In this document: one piece after another, positions 12,201-22,589 of the stretch | How the letters are laid out: each line of letters begins with the position of its first letter | How positions within the stretch are numbered: position 1 is the stretch's first letter | Source of the DNA: Pyropia haitanensis | Lineage: Eukaryota > Rhodophyta > Bangiophyceae > Bangiales > Bangiaceae | Assembly: GCA_008729055.1 (NCBI GenBank) | Contig: SDUX01000090.1 | Span: 1 to 64,000, forward strand | Length of the DNA stretch: 64,000 nt | Direction of reading: 5' to 3' | The notes under the pieces: generated by a model | The model's input: only the letters and a program-made list of their open reading frames with translations | What the model was told of the DNA's origin: nothing | Databases searched by the model: none | Made by a program: the position numbers and the translations under genes

Positions 12201-13227
12201 CGGCAGCAGTCGGTGAACCGTGTTGACCCACAACAGTCGCAGGCACAGGTCAAAGTGTGTGGCATGGCGCGCCACCGCCTCAAATGCCGCCGTCAGGCCC
12301 GACGCAGCGGCCGCGTCGCCAGGGGCAGGCGCCACCGCGCGCACAACAAACCCCAGCGGCACCGGCACGGTGTGCGTTACCGTCGCGCGGTTGGCGTACG
12401 GATCGGTTGCCGCCACGTCCTCGCCCCGATCGTGCACATGCGGGAGGGACGCGCCACCCCACGCCCTGGCCGGGCACACCGTGGACCGCCTCGGGTGCGT
12501 GCGGCCGCAGCAGTTCTGGCAGGGGGGGGGGGGTTGTGGGCCGGCCGGTGCCGCTGTGCGTCGCGGCTCCGCCTCGACCGAGCGGCGGGCGAGGCCGCGC
12601 GCCGTCGGGCCGACCAGCGCCGCCGCCCGCACCGCTCGGGCGGCCAGCCGTGACGCGTCGACGCCGTCCGGCGCGTGCGCGGCGACCCATTCGGCTGCAG
12701 TGGTCACCGCGGCGGTCACAGCTTCCTCGTCGCGGGTGGCCATGTCAACGACCGCCGTGCGATGCGCCACGTCCGTGGTGGCGTCGGGGGGGGGGGGGGG
12801 GGGGGGGGGCGTCCACCACCGCCGCGGCTGTGCGCAGAGCGGCGACGACCGTGTCGAGGGTGGCATCGCCTGGGGGGGGGGCGCGCGCCCGTGCCACAGC
12901 CTCGACGCGCGCCAGAAGCAGCCGCAGTCGCCAGCGTTTCACGCGCAGCGCGGCCAGCAGCGAGTCTCGCTCGTCGGGCGGCAGGGGGGGCGCTTCCTGC
13001 GCGTCGCCACCCGCCGCGTCCGAGCCCTCGTCGGTCCCAGCAGTTGACGCGTCCGACGCCTCGCTCCACGCAGCAGCATCCTCGTCGTCGTCGCCGACAC
13101 GGACGTCGTCCTCTGACGCCGTGGCCGACGCGTCGCCGCACGCATCGTCGGCGTCCAGGTCGGAGCCGTGCTTATCTGCGGCATCGTCGTCCTCCAGCGT
13201 CGCGCTCGACGCCTCTGTGCCGGGCAT
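9222..13227 (-). CDS. Fanzor (eukaryotic TnpB-like RuvC nuclease), frame broken at three poly-G runs
   Basis: Fanzors are RNA-guided RuvC DNA endonucleases related to bacterial TnpB. Reading leftwards from ATG at 13,227 there is an acidic Asp/Ser/Ala-rich N-terminus, then a C-x2-C...H...C knuckle (CQNCCGRTH). Next comes a sheet-rich stretch ending TTNGVAVAFTV, then RuvC-I SADPGV with Asp codon 11,053-11,051. Further on are YSLSRGRYHEESG, the GDA motif, VPERNTSAACDGCH (Glu codon 9,824-9,822; Cys-x2-Cys), CVEPTC, and RuvC-III VNRDVTAAANL with Asp codon 9,461-9,459. The glutamate placed just before the zinc finger is the rearranged arrangement described for Fanzors. The reading frame changes inside G runs at 12,786-12,809, 11,994-12,004 and 10,299-10,311 and is otherwise open. 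About 200 Ala-rich residues separate RuvC-I from the next motif. The whole is near 1,330 codons, long for the family. Homology is strong; activity is uncertain. Confidence 0.82.
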
Positions 13228-13512
13228 GGTGGTCCGAGCCGCGCACCGGCGACGCGGCTCGGCGGGCGGGGGGGGGGGGGGGTCGCGGCCGGTCGTCCCT
13301 GCCCACGCACGCCGCGTGCGCGCGGAGTGGGAGCAGGTGCAGCAAAGCGCGACGCGGCGAGGGCCAGCATGCACATCTGAGCATGTGCGGCACCCGCCAC
13401 GCCTGCCGCCAGCAGCCCCATCGCTGCCCCCGCGACATGCATGCGCGCTGGCAACGGCACGCATGCGTGTGCTGTGCATCCGCACAGCAGCAACAGCTTT
13501 TCTCGATGACTC

Positions 13513-13740
13513 GGGGGGGGGGGGTGACACAAGTTCCCGGGCTTGTGAGTGCATGTGACGATTAAGTCGTCATATTTTTGGCCCACGGGGTGTGCGCGCG
13601 AAACGTCCACCAATCGCGCACGCCTGTACGGGGGGGGGGGGGGGCACAAGTAGATGGGCTTGCGAGGGTATGTGACGAATAAGGCGCCATTTTTTTGGCC
13701 CGCGGCGTGGGCGCACGCCAGGAAAAAAACCCGGGGAAAA
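13513..13740. repeat. Tandem pair of diverged ~117-bp repeats upstream of the Fanzor gene
   Basis: Two units begin with a poly-G run (13,513-13,524 and 13,630-13,644), followed by CACAAG, GGGCTTG(T/C)GAG, TATGTGACGA-like and TTTTTGGCCC words in the same order, offset 117 bp. They lie just upstream of the Fanzor start on its strand, so a promoter or transposon-end role is possible. That role is inference. Confidence 0.7.
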
Positions 13741-14690
13741 AAAAACCTCTGGCAGTGGCCATCCGCGCGACAGGGCACCTCCTCCTGCATTTTTCTGATC
13801 GTGGGCGCGGCAATCCTCGTCCGAAAGGGCCGCCAGGGCATGGCGTCACGGCCCCCTCCAGGCATTTTTCGGGCCAGTGTCGGCCGTGCACCACGGGCCA
13901 GTCCCTGCCGCCGCACTCCCCCCCTCCGTTGAGGATGGAAGACCGCCCCCGAGCTTGCGCCGCGCAAACTCATTTACAGACATCGCGGCGTCACTCGGGG
14001 GCGGCCGTCGGGGCCAGCAGCGGCTCGTATTTGATGGGGCCCGCTCTTGACAGTAGCCACATTTTCGAATGTTGACAGGTGTCCATTCCGCGGCCCGTAG
14101 CCTTCTGGGCCTGGCCCCGGGATCCAGCACGCTGGCCTGGGCCGCTGGCCCGACACCGATCGCCGCAGATTGTGGGGGCGCACGGTGGCGCCGTCTGTGA
14201 ACCGATCGGTGTGTACCCTCGTGGACACGTATATCCAGATATGCGTCGGCAGCCGGCGCAGTCAACCAACCACATAGAGGCACTGCATGACAGTCGGGAG
14301 ATTTATTGCACTCTATTTTTTCATTCGCTGGTGGCACTCGTGACCTCCTGGGCGCGTCATTGCTCATCGCTACCCTCGTCGCCGCCCTGCTCGCCACCCT
14401 GCTCGCCACCCTGCTCGCTACCCCCCTCACCACCTTCTCTACCGCCGCTGCTTGCGGGCAGTGTGCCCTTGCCACGGGCGCCGCGCACGACTGCCGCACT
14501 CGTGGTCCGCATTCTTTGTCCCCACCGCCACCATCCCCCCCCCCACCTCCTGTGCCCTACTCCCAGGCGCGGCCGGATGCTCCCATTGGTGCCGCTTGTG
14601 CAGCCAACGACGTCTACGACCCGCCACAGCCGGTCGCGGCCGCGGAAGTTGCGGCCGTAGCCGCCACGTTGCAGGTGGGGACGGCTGGGG
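13741..14690. other. Intergenic region with short repeats
   Basis: No gene is recognised. A 21-bp imperfect palindrome built on TTGCGCCGCGCAA lies at about 13,951-13,971. A 12-bp repeat, CTGCTCGCCACC, is present about three times at 14,389-14,424. In one minus-strand frame it would encode Glu-Gln-Gly-Gly repeats. Confidence 0.5.
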
Positions 14691-15491
14691 CTACGGCGCG
14701 GGGGGCTGGGCGTCCGGGGCGGTTGCATCCGAGGCAGCGGCCGGACAAGTCGCCCGCAGCCTCCATCCGCCAGCCTTCACGACCCTCTCGGCGTTTTGCG
14801 TCCCCTTGACGGCGGCGGGGGGCTGTCCCGGCGCAAGAAACCAGATACGGCGACGGGCTCTAGACGCGTAGCGCGCCCCCTCGCTGGCAATGGTGTATTG
14901 GCTGACTGCCGCCGCAACTTTGCCGTGGTCCTTCGGAGTGACTTCCTCGATCTTCCGAGGGCAGGTGGGGCACTGGGCTGGGGGGGGCGCGGCCTGTTGA
15001 GGGGCTGCCGGCCGCGATGTCCTCTGAGAAGGAGCACTTTTGCAGCGACCGGGAGGCTTCTTATGAGGGCTCTGGAGGTGCGTGCTCGAGTCGTGTTGCC
15101 CCTTTTTTTGCGTCCCTGGCGGGCGAGGCCCTCGACTTCTACCTACCCCAAGATTTGTTGCAGGCGCTATTGCACCATCGTGGAGGTGAAACCGGCGTCG
15201 AAGCTGTGCCCATCGGCGCAAACCGTCAGGCGGCCCATCCGGGACCCGCCACCGAGGACCATCCCAACCTCGACGACCTGCCGCCCCACAGGAAGCTTCC
15301 ACGAGAAGGAGCGGCGAGGCAGCCACGGGCTGAGCGGCGGGGCGCGCCGCCGCGACCCGAAAGGCCGAAGACGACACTTGAGGCGGATGGAGGTGGGCTG
15401 TCTGGCGGAGCGTCGATTGCTGCTCTGGCTGGCAAGCTCCAGGACGCGGTGCTCGTCGGAATGGACCTGTTGCAGGAGGACTTCCGCGCAC
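14691..15491 (-). CDS. Possible protein of unknown function, antisense to the KDZ start
   Basis: A 266-codon minus-strand frame ends at 14,691. Its second half has an ordinary mixed composition, including the words KIEEVTPKDHGKVAAAVSQY and RRRIWFLAPGQ, and a CPTC pair. That is more protein-like than expected for a shadow. The first half is Pro/Arg-rich and overlaps the KDZ transposase start on the other strand, so only the part left of about 15,020 may be real. It could be a divergent passenger gene of the KDZ element or a host exon. No family recognised. Confidence 0.22.
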   Translation of the reverse strand: MRGSPPATGPFRRAPRPGACQPEQQSTLRQTAHLHPPQVSSSAFRVAAARPAAQPVAASPLLLVEASCGAAGRRGWDGPRWRVPDGPPDGLRRWAQLRRRFHLHDGAIAPATNLGVGRSRGPRPPGTQKKGQHDSSTHLQSPHKKPPGRCKSAPSQRTSRPAAPQQAAPPPAQCPTCPRKIEEVTPKDHGKVAAAVSQYTIASEGARYASRARRRIWFLAPGQPPAAVKGTQNAERVVKAGGWRLRATCPAAASDATAPDAQPPAP

Positions 15492-16959
15492 CCGGTGGTG
15501 CCGACGCGATCGTCCAACCTGGCCACGGTGGGCGAGCCATCTTTTTTTCGCATGCCCGCTCCTCGTTTGTCGTGTGGGCCGCTACCACCGTTGCTGGCGG
15601 CGTCGGCTTTTTTTGCTCCTGTGGCGGTGAAGGGATGGCAGACAACGTGACTGCCAGCGTGCGGTCTGGCGTGTCGTCCCGTTGTCGGCACGCGGCAGCG
15701 CACGCGCTTGCTTTGCGCGACGTCGCCCGGCACCAACTGTGCTCCTCTGTGCCCGATCTGCTTCAGCGCTTCCCTGCTCTGGATAACGCACGCGCTGGCG
15801 CGGACGACGTGGTGTCTGTGCCTGTTTTCGAGGAGGAGACGGGGCGGTCGGGCCACATTGTCGGGTTTAACCGCATCTGGTGCATCGTCATCACGCCACC
15901 TCGCTGGTCCCGTCAGTCCAGGCCTGTATGCTCCCACGTGCCCTGCCGTACGAGGAGCTCATACTGCATCCATTCGTGCGCCGTTCAGCCGCCGGCGGGC
16001 GGCTACGGTGGGTTTGAGATCGATAGCGATGGCGATGATGACATGCCGGACGCGGGCGACGAGGACGTGCAGCAGCAGCGGCTGGGCCCAGACGTCGAGG
16101 AGCAGCAACAGCGGCTTCGCCTGGACGACGAGGAGCAGCAGCAGGAGGACCGCGTCGGCGAGCGGACTCCGCGGCAAGACCATGGTGAAGACCGTGCCGA
16201 TGGGCGTGTACGCCCGGCCGGACGCAAGGCCCGCAAGAAGGGGCAGCCCCGGTTGTTTATCGACACCGACCGTCTGAGGAGGGCTCGCAACATGATGCCA
16301 TGCAAGCAGGAGACGGACGAGTGCGCGCTGTGGGACAAGGTTGGACGCGGAGAGGTGGTCGAGGGCGTGTCGCTGGAGGTGTTTGAATCGGACTGCCCCA
16401 GCTGCGGGTCGGCTGCTGGCGAGCTGGAGGCGGCCGTTGCGGCGGACCTGCACACACTCTCTGGTCGGGCACGTGTCCTTACGCGGCAGTGGGTGTGTAA
16501 GGGCGAGGAGGGGAGGCCGTGCGGCGTGACGGTGCCGTTTGACGGTGCCGCCCACGGGCTTTTTGCCTTTTCCGGGGCCACCGTGTACACGCGGACATTG
16601 CTGGACGTCATCTTGTTCACCATCATCTCAACCAAGAGCTCCATCTCTGCCGCCTCGGCGGTCCCGGCGTTCCAACTGCACTGCAGCGGCATGGTCTTTG
16701 ACGGCGACTCCGCGCAGTCGCGGCAGGCGCTTTCGTTGGCGACCGACGAGTATGCCCGCACCCTTCTCGTCCCCGAGGGCCTCTACAAGTGCGCCACGTG
16801 CTACCACTGCAGCGAGACGCCGTATCAAGCCGTGGTTGCGGATGGTCAGACCATCGGCATCTTTCGGGATGCTTCATTCCCGTTTGAGCGGGACACCTCC
16901 AACGTGCCCACCATCCCGATCTCTGTCGACAACGCCTGCACGGTGCCGATGGCTAAGGT
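15017..16959 (+). CDS. KDZ-type transposase, 5' part (interrupted by gypsy element)
   Basis: This is the N-terminal part of a DNA-transposon transposase of the Kyakuja-Dileera-Zisupton group. A SWIM zinc finger is visible at residues 200-225 (FCSC...SRCRH, the Cys-x-Cys...Cys-x-His pattern). It is followed by a Gln/Asp/Glu-rich linker, a basic stretch, and Cys pairs (CPSCG, CKGEEGRPCG, CATCYHC). The word VADGQTIG fits the first catalytic Asp region of the RNase-H-like core. The frame ends in the target duplication AAGGT, where the gypsy LTR starts, and the codon split there is completed by the sequence at 24,334. The first ATG is used; later Met residues are possible because the N-terminus is low-complexity. 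Confidence 0.8.
16955..16959. other. Target-site duplication AAGGT, left copy
   Basis: These five bases sit directly left of the gypsy LTR and recur at 24,329-24,333 directly right of the other LTR. That is the usual duplication length for Ty3/gypsy integration. Confidence 0.95.
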
Positions 16960-17820
16960 TGTGAGGCACCACCCACACACGGGCAGCCCTCAACGTACTG
17001 GCGCCGGTGTCAGCAACCCGTGCACCAATGAGGATGCCGGGCGCGGGGAAGGTGACGGGTGGGATGACGGTGATGGGGGTGGGGAAGAGGATGGGCGTGA
17101 CGTCGGTGAGGGTCGAGGGGGTCGAAGGTAAAGGAGGTCTTTGTGTCTCTGTCTGTCGTTCCTCCCCCGAGGTCTCTCCCGGTGGCGCCCACACTCACGC
17201 ATTATATACCCCCAGGGGGGCACCCAGGGTGCCCCAAAGCATGCGATTGCCCGTCGTGCCGGTGGACGGCACCAAAGCTCTCAAAACAAAGCATGGGCTC
17301 TCAGAACAAAGCAAGGGTGGGCGTGTGCGCCCCAAGGCGCCCCACCAGAAAGCCCCAAACGGGGGGGGGACGGTGTGCGGCGCTCGTAGCGCCGCGCGGC
17401 TGGCCCCACGCGCCATTCGACCCGAAAAGCCTCAGAGGCGTGTAAGCAGACGCCAGTCTTCGGGTCGAATATCTCCCGTGGGTCAGCAAGTCTTGTCGCT
17501 CCCATTGGTCCACGGGGAGATTGTTCCGGCTTGCTGACGCGTCAGAGATGTGGCTCGTCTTTTGGTCCGTTAGTCCGTTGATCCGTTGGAGACTGTACCC
17601 GTCGGCAGATGAGTCAGGGTAGTGTCGGTTAGCCAATCCGCGGCTCCCGTGCTGACCGTCCGTTAGTAGTAGATTATCGGACGGACACCGCGGCATGCCC
17701 CAGATTACTTTGGAGTTGATGCGTCTTGGAAGGAGTTGGCTGAGAAGGACAGGGAAGGAGAGGCCCCAGTCCTTATCCCCTAGGCTCCAGTCTTGGGGAT
17801 TTAAGGGGCATATCCTTTCA
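16960..17820 (-). repeat. 3' LTR of the gypsy element
   Basis: The 861-bp LTR is nearly identical to the copy at 23,466-24,328. It starts TGTGAGGCACC and ends CTTTCA on the plus strand. A TATATA box lies at 17,203-17,208. Confidence 0.95.
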
Positions 17821-17833
17821 CCTCCCCCCCCTT
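17821..17833 (-). other. Polypurine tract of the gypsy element
   Basis: On the minus strand the sequence is AAGGGGGGGGAGG, directly abutting the 3' LTR, where plus-strand DNA synthesis is primed. It overlaps the pol stop codon (17,832-17,834). Confidence 0.85.
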
Positions 17834-20800
17834 AGGACGCGCGGCGCAGGAAAGCGTCCAACACCTCAGGTGCGTTCGCAAGGTCTTGCTTGGTCAGCCA
17901 GGAGTTCTCGCTGACGTCACAGCCTTTCCACTTGACCAGGTACTGTAGTCGTCCACGGCGCTTTCGTGACCTTATGATGGAGTCGACTTCGTACTCGACA
18001 GAACCGTCCGGAAATGCCACCGGAGGCGGAACGGGAGGAAGTCGGCCATAAGGATCAGCGCGGTACGGCTTCAGCAAGCTCGCATGAAAGGCGTTGTGAA
18101 CCTTGCGATCGAGCACCGCTTGGGGAAGATCCAGGCGGAACGTCACATCGTTGATACTCTCAGTGACGCGGTACGGTCCTGAGTACTTGGGCATCAGCTT
18201 GCGAGCGCCTTGGAAAGCATCTGGCATAAGGTGTTTGGTACTTAGTAGCACCAGATCGTCCACGGCGATCTTGCAAGGTCGGCGATGGCGATTTGCGTAC
18301 GCCGAGCGCGCCTCATTTGCACTCTTGATGGCTGAGATGGCAGTCTCTTGAGCATGTTGGAGACCGCTTAGCCAGTCAGACACTGCAGGCATGCTTGACT
18401 CTGAGTTTTCGAGGATGTCCATTGGTACCGTCTTAGGTTCGAATCCGTAGTTCAGGAAGAAAGGGGAGTACGTTGTAACAGCACTTGGCGACCGGTTGTA
18501 GGCTACTTCGGCAGCAACCAGAAAGAGGTCCCAATCGCCTTGGTGATGGTTGACAAAGTTTCGCAGGATTTCTTCGATCTTCTTGTTCATGATCTCAGTT
18601 TGTCCGTCGGTTTGCGGGTGGTACGCTGAAGAGGCCTTGATCTTGACCTTGAGAATCTCCGTGAGCGACTGCCAGAAGTTGGAGAAGAAAATGCGGTCCC
18701 TATCGCAGACAAAATCAGCTGGGAGTCCGTGGTGTCGATAGACGTGATCATGGTAGAGCTGAGCTGCGACTGGCGCCGTGCAGTCTGGCTTCATAGGGGC
18801 GAGGCGAATCATCTTGGAGAGGCGGTCGACAACGACGTAAATCCCGTTGTGGCCTCTTGGAGTCAGAGGAAGAGGCGTGATAAAGTCCATGGAGACACTT
18901 GCCCATCGTTGGCTCGGGGGGTCCAAGGGTTTGAGGTGACCCAGAGGTGAATGGGTGCTAGCCTTGTTCCGCTGGCACAAATCACATGTTTGTACGTATC
19001 TTTGGATGTCTTTCCGCATTGTCTTCCAGTAGTACTTGGAAGAGATAACCTTGGTTGTTTTCTTGACTCCCATGTGCCCTTGGCACGGGAAATCATGGTA
19101 GTCATGGAGTAGTCTTTGGCGTAGAGTACCGACGGGGATACACGTACGGTCACCTCGTTTCAACAACCTCATGTGTAGCCGGTAGGGAGATACCGGGTCT
19201 TTGACTAGGTCGGCAAACTCGGGGTCCGCGTCGTACTCTTGTCTTAAGGTGGCAAGGTCTTGATCACTTTGGTTGATGGTCATGAGGTTGTTGATTTCAG
19301 TTTTCTTGGGGAGTTCTTCAATGGTCTTGGTCAGCACGCGACTAAGAAGGTCTTGATTGGGGGCGTGCTTGTCGGGAGCATCTTGTGGCTGCCTGGAAAG
19401 GGCATCAGCCACGGGGTTCGAAGTGCCCTTGATTGGGACAATCTTGAACTGGAACTGGTCCAGAAACTCCAGCCACTTGACTTGGCGATCGTTCAGCTTC
19501 TCTTGGGTGCTTAGGTATCTCAGGGACTCATGGTCGGTGTGGACCTCAAAGGGTCTTCCGTAGAGGTAGCAGCGCCAATGCCGGATAGCTTGTACGACTG
19601 CAAGCAGTTCTCTTTCACGAATGCTGTAGCGCTGCTCGTGGATGTTGAGGGTTAACGAGAAGTACGCCACTGGACGCCGTCCGCGTCCATCATCTTGCTC
19701 AAGGACTGCGCCCACAGCATACCCGCTGGCATCTGTAGACACGTAGATTGGGTATCTCTTGTCGAAAGGCCTTAGCACCGGTGCGCTTGTCGTTAGGTCC
19801 TGCAGCTGCTCAAAGGCTTTCTGGGCGTCGGGTGTCCACTCGAAGTCGACATTCCCAGTCAGCCTCGTTAGCGGCGTAGCTACGGCAGCCATTCCCTTGA
19901 TGAATCTTCGATAGAAGTTGACCATACCGAGGAAAGATTGTACATCCTTTTTGCTCCTCGGTGTTGCCCACGTACGGATGGCTTGGACCTTGTAGTCTTC
20001 CATAGAGAAGCCTTTCTCGGAGATGACGTGGCCAAGGTAGTCCACAGTAGTTCGAGCGAACTGGCACTTGCTCAGCTTGGCGTAGAGCTTGTGTTCTCGT
20101 AATTTCTCGAGTGCTAATCGTAGGTGCTTGAGGTGATCGTCGTAAGTTTCGCTGTAGACTAGGATGTCGTCGAGGTAGACACAGATGAAGTCGTACAGAT
20201 AGGGTCGGAAGACATCGTTCATTAGGTTCATGAAGACCGCGGGTGCATTTGTCAGACCAAAGGGTACGACGGTGAATTCATAGAATCCGTACTTGGTTCG
20301 AAACGCCGTCAAAGGTATTGTTTCTGGGTCAAGGCGAATCTGGTGATAGCCAGAGCGGAGGTCGATCTTTGTATAGTACTTGGCCTTTCGCAGTTGGTCA
20401 AAGATGTCGTCGATGCGTGGTAGTGGGTACGCGTTCTTGATAGTAGCCTTGTTCAGGGCCCTGTAGTCGATGCACATTCGCCAGCCACCGTCCTTCTTCG
20501 CCGCAAAGAGGACGGAAGAGCCCCACGGTGAGGTGCTTGGTTGGATGAATCCCTTCCTTATGAGGCCGGCCAGTTGAGTCTTGAGTTCTTCGAGCTCCCA
20601 TTCGGCTAGTCGGTAAATTCCGCTACGACGCGGTTGGGCGTCATCGGTCAGCTTGATGCTAAATTTGTGACTGCGCTCAGGAGGGAGTCCGTCGGGGAGC
20701 TCGTCTGGGAAGACGTCAGCGTACTCTTTGAGAATCTCTTGAACTTCTTTCTTGTCTTCGCCTTGTCCCATCGTAATGGCGTTAATGTCGAAGGTGCTAG

Positions 20801-21323
20801 AGGGATCTTCCGACTGCAGGTAGATGGCAAAAACAGGGCACCTTTGAACGAGGTCCCGAGCAAGGCGTTGCCGACTGATCAGAGCTTCGGGCTTCTTAAG
20901 GGAGGCAGTGATAAAAATGTTCTTGTGGTTGAACTTGAAGGAGATCTTGTTTTTCTTGTTGTTGATTTTGGCGTCCTTGTCATCGCGCCACTTCTTTCCC
21001 AGGATGAGGTCGTACGCGCTCAATTCACAAACAGCAAACCGAAGTCGCTCTTGGTACGGTCCGATGTGAATCTCAAGAGGGTCAACGGTTTCAGCGAGGA
21101 CATGGGAGCGGCCATCGGGCATGCTTGCCGCGAAGTCCGTTCCTTTCGTTTTCACATGCAAGGAGGTAACGAGGCGCCTTGAGACGACGTTGATGGGAGA
21201 TCCGTCGTCGAACAGCACCTTAACAACTTTTCCATTGACAGAAGCAGTAGAAAGCAGAAGCCCGAGTCGCGGGCCTTCAAATGGTGACGACATATTTTCA
21301 GGAACCGAAGGAGCGTCTTTCAC
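17832..21323 (-). CDS. pol: Gypsy Pol polyprotein: protease, RT, RNase H, integrase, chromodomain
   Basis: The frame is intact over 1,163 codons. In order it has an aspartic protease (LFDDGSPIN, residues 38-45) and a reverse transcriptase with YLDD at 383-386. RNase H follows ([10 protein letters not shown], Asp531). The integrase has a His-His-Cys-Cys finger (H743, H750, C780, C783) and a core triad Asp813, Asp874, Glu910. A chromodomain (residues 1109-1163, with YLVKWKG and NSW) ends the protein and in this clade directs integration to chromatin. Pol lies in a different frame from gag; the gag stop is at 21,347-21,349, just upstream of the first pol ATG. Frameshifting or an upstream non-ATG junction would therefore be needed for a Gag-Pol fusion. 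Codon use is much less GC-rich than the neighbouring genes. All key residues are present. Confidence 0.97.
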   Translation of the reverse strand: MKDAPSVPENMSSPFEGPRLGLLLSTASVNGKVVKVLFDDGSPINVVSRRLVTSLHVKTKGTDFAASMPDGRSHVLAETVDPLEIHIGPYQERLRFAVCELSAYDLILGKKWRDDKDAKINNKKNKISFKFNHKNIFITASLKKPEALISRQRLARDLVQRCPVFAIYLQSEDPSSTFDINAITMGQGEDKKEVQEILKEYADVFPDELPDGLPPERSHKFSIKLTDDAQPRRSGIYRLAEWELEELKTQLAGLIRKGFIQPSTSPWGSSVLFAAKKDGGWRMCIDYRALNKATIKNAYPLPRIDDIFDQLRKAKYYTKIDLRSGYHQIRLDPETIPLTAFRTKYGFYEFTVVPFGLTNAPAVFMNLMNDVFRPYLYDFICVYLDDILVYSETYDDHLKHLRLALEKLREHKLYAKLSKCQFARTTVDYLGHVISEKGFSMEDYKVQAIRTWATPRSKKDVQSFLGMVNFYRRFIKGMAAVATPLTRLTGNVDFEWTPDAQKAFEQLQDLTTSAPVLRPFDKRYPIYVSTDASGYAVGAVLEQDDGRGRRPVAYFSLTLNIHEQRYSIRERELLAVVQAIRHWRCYLYGRPFEVHTDHESLRYLSTQEKLNDRQVKWLEFLDQFQFKIVPIKGTSNPVADALSRQPQDAPDKHAPNQDLLSRVLTKTIEELPKKTEINNLMTINQSDQDLATLRQEYDADPEFADLVKDPVSPYRLHMRLLKRGDRTCIPVGTLRQRLLHDYHDFPCQGHMGVKKTTKVISSKYYWKTMRKDIQRYVQTCDLCQRNKASTHSPLGHLKPLDPPSQRWASVSMDFITPLPLTPRGHNGIYVVVDRLSKMIRLAPMKPDCTAPVAAQLYHDHVYRHHGLPADFVCDRDRIFFSNFWQSLTEILKVKIKASSAYHPQTDGQTEIMNKKIEEILRNFVNHHQGDWDLFLVAAEVAYNRSPSAVTTYSPFFLNYGFEPKTVPMDILENSESSMPAVSDWLSGLQHAQETAISAIKSANEARSAYANRHRRPCKIAVDDLVLLSTKHLMPDAFQGARKLMPKYSGPYRVTESINDVTFRLDLPQAVLDRKVHNAFHASLLKPYRADPYGRLPPVPPPVAFPDGSVEYEVDSIIRSRKRRGRLQYLVKWKGCDVSENSWLTKQDLANAPEVLDAFLRRAS

Positions 21324-21346
21324 AGATGTTGAGGATTGTTGCTGCT

Positions 21347-22225
21347 TCAGTTCCGCTGGCCTTTTGGGCAGTCCTTAGCCATGTGTCCTTTCTCGCGACA
21401 GCGAAGGCAGAGACCCTCGCGCATGCAGCGCTGGCGTTCGTCTGGCGTCAGCTTTTCGATCTTGATGCTGGAAATGTCCATCGGGACAACGCCCATCGTC
21501 GGTGGCTTGCCAGAAGTGCTGTTAACATTGCTGGTGATACGGGACTCTCCAGCCTTGCCCGCTTCCACGCGCAGGGCGTCCGTCATCAGTGATTCAAGAT
21601 CGGTGTACGTCTTGAGGCACAGTGCCTGCCAGATGTCGCGCTTCAGGCCTCGGCTACAGCGGTCGATCTTTTCCGCTTCGGTGTTGTCCGGGATGTCCAA
21701 GAGGACGCTCAGGAAAGTCCTGTTGAACGTCCCGACGTCCTTGATTTGGCGCCATGAGTGCAGCTTGTCCCGCGCCGCCTGCGTCTTGTTCAGAGGGCTG
21801 AAGCGACGGATGAGCGCAGCCCGAAAGGTAGCCCAGTCGGGGACCGCCGTCGTCCGACTGTAGGTATGCCACCAGGTGAACGCTTCACCGTCCAGGTAGG
21901 TGCAGGCGATCCGACACGCTTCGTCAGGGTCAGTCAGTCGCACATATGAGTCCATGTGCGAGCACCATGCTTCAATTGTCCCGGGCTTGCCAGAGAACAG
22001 CGCGGGCTTATTCGGCCTCGCAGTCGTCGCGCCTCCACTCGAGGCCTTAGCCTTGGCGTCGGACAGCTGTTTCTTGGCGTCCGCCAATTCAACCTTATGA
22101 GCCTCGAGCTCGGCGCTCATCTGCGAGACGAACGCTGTAAGTTGATTCCATGACTCCGCGCAGGGTGCGGTTGAGGCCGTTCCCGGATTAATCGGGCTTA
22201 CAGTCGCAGGATTCGGGGGGTCCAT
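21347..22225 (-). CDS. gag: Gypsy Gag with CCHC zinc knuckle
   Basis: Gag forms the particle that packages the element RNA. The frame is open from 22,366, but the ATG at 22,225 (MDPPNPATV) is the likelier start because the 47 residues before it are Cys-rich and unlike Gag. It contains a coiled-coil-like segment, then the retrotransposon Gag core ([33 protein letters not shown] words), and ends with [14 protein letters not shown], a Cys-x2-Cys-x4-His-x4-Cys nucleic-acid-binding knuckle. It precedes pol on the same strand with the usual order and spacing. Confidence 0.93.
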   Translation of the reverse strand: MDPPNPATVSPINPGTASTAPCAESWNQLTAFVSQMSAELEAHKVELADAKKQLSDAKAKASSGGATTARPNKPALFSGKPGTIEAWCSHMDSYVRLTDPDEACRIACTYLDGEAFTWWHTYSRTTAVPDWATFRAALIRRFSPLNKTQAARDKLHSWRQIKDVGTFNRTFLSVLLDIPDNTEAEKIDRCSRGLKRDIWQALCLKTYTDLESLMTDALRVEAGKAGESRITSNVNSTSGKPPTMGVVPMDISSIKIEKLTPDERQRCMREGLCLRCREKGHMAKDCPKGQRN

Positions 22226-22589
22226 TGCGTCCTGGGTGAGGTCCGCAACAATCAAATTAACCCAACAGATCCGGTTTGACTTACTCCGGCAGAGCACGGG
22301 GCAAGTCTTACAAGATGTGCAAGTTAATTTGACCAAGCAAAATAGTGCTGCACTAGCTCTGGACAAGCGTGGCCGTCGTGGCTACCACGTTCCCAAAGAT
22401 GGACAACACTATTTGATGGGTCACAAGCGATGCGATGAAGCAGAATTCGAAGACTCAAATCACGCAATCGGATTTTCCCTCCGGCCGCCGCGCACGGGCC
22501 CGAGTCGGGTCGTGCCGGATTTCCACGCGGGGGGATCAAAGGGGGAAAATCGCGTCTCTTGCACAGATCCTGGGGGGTGTTGCGAGGTG

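Noticed and set aside
12745..13554. Using the first ATG at 13,554 for the Fanzor gene
   Set aside because: The 109 residues before the Met at 13,227 are Pro/Arg-rich and lie over the upstream repeat, so the later Met before the acidic N-terminus is preferred.
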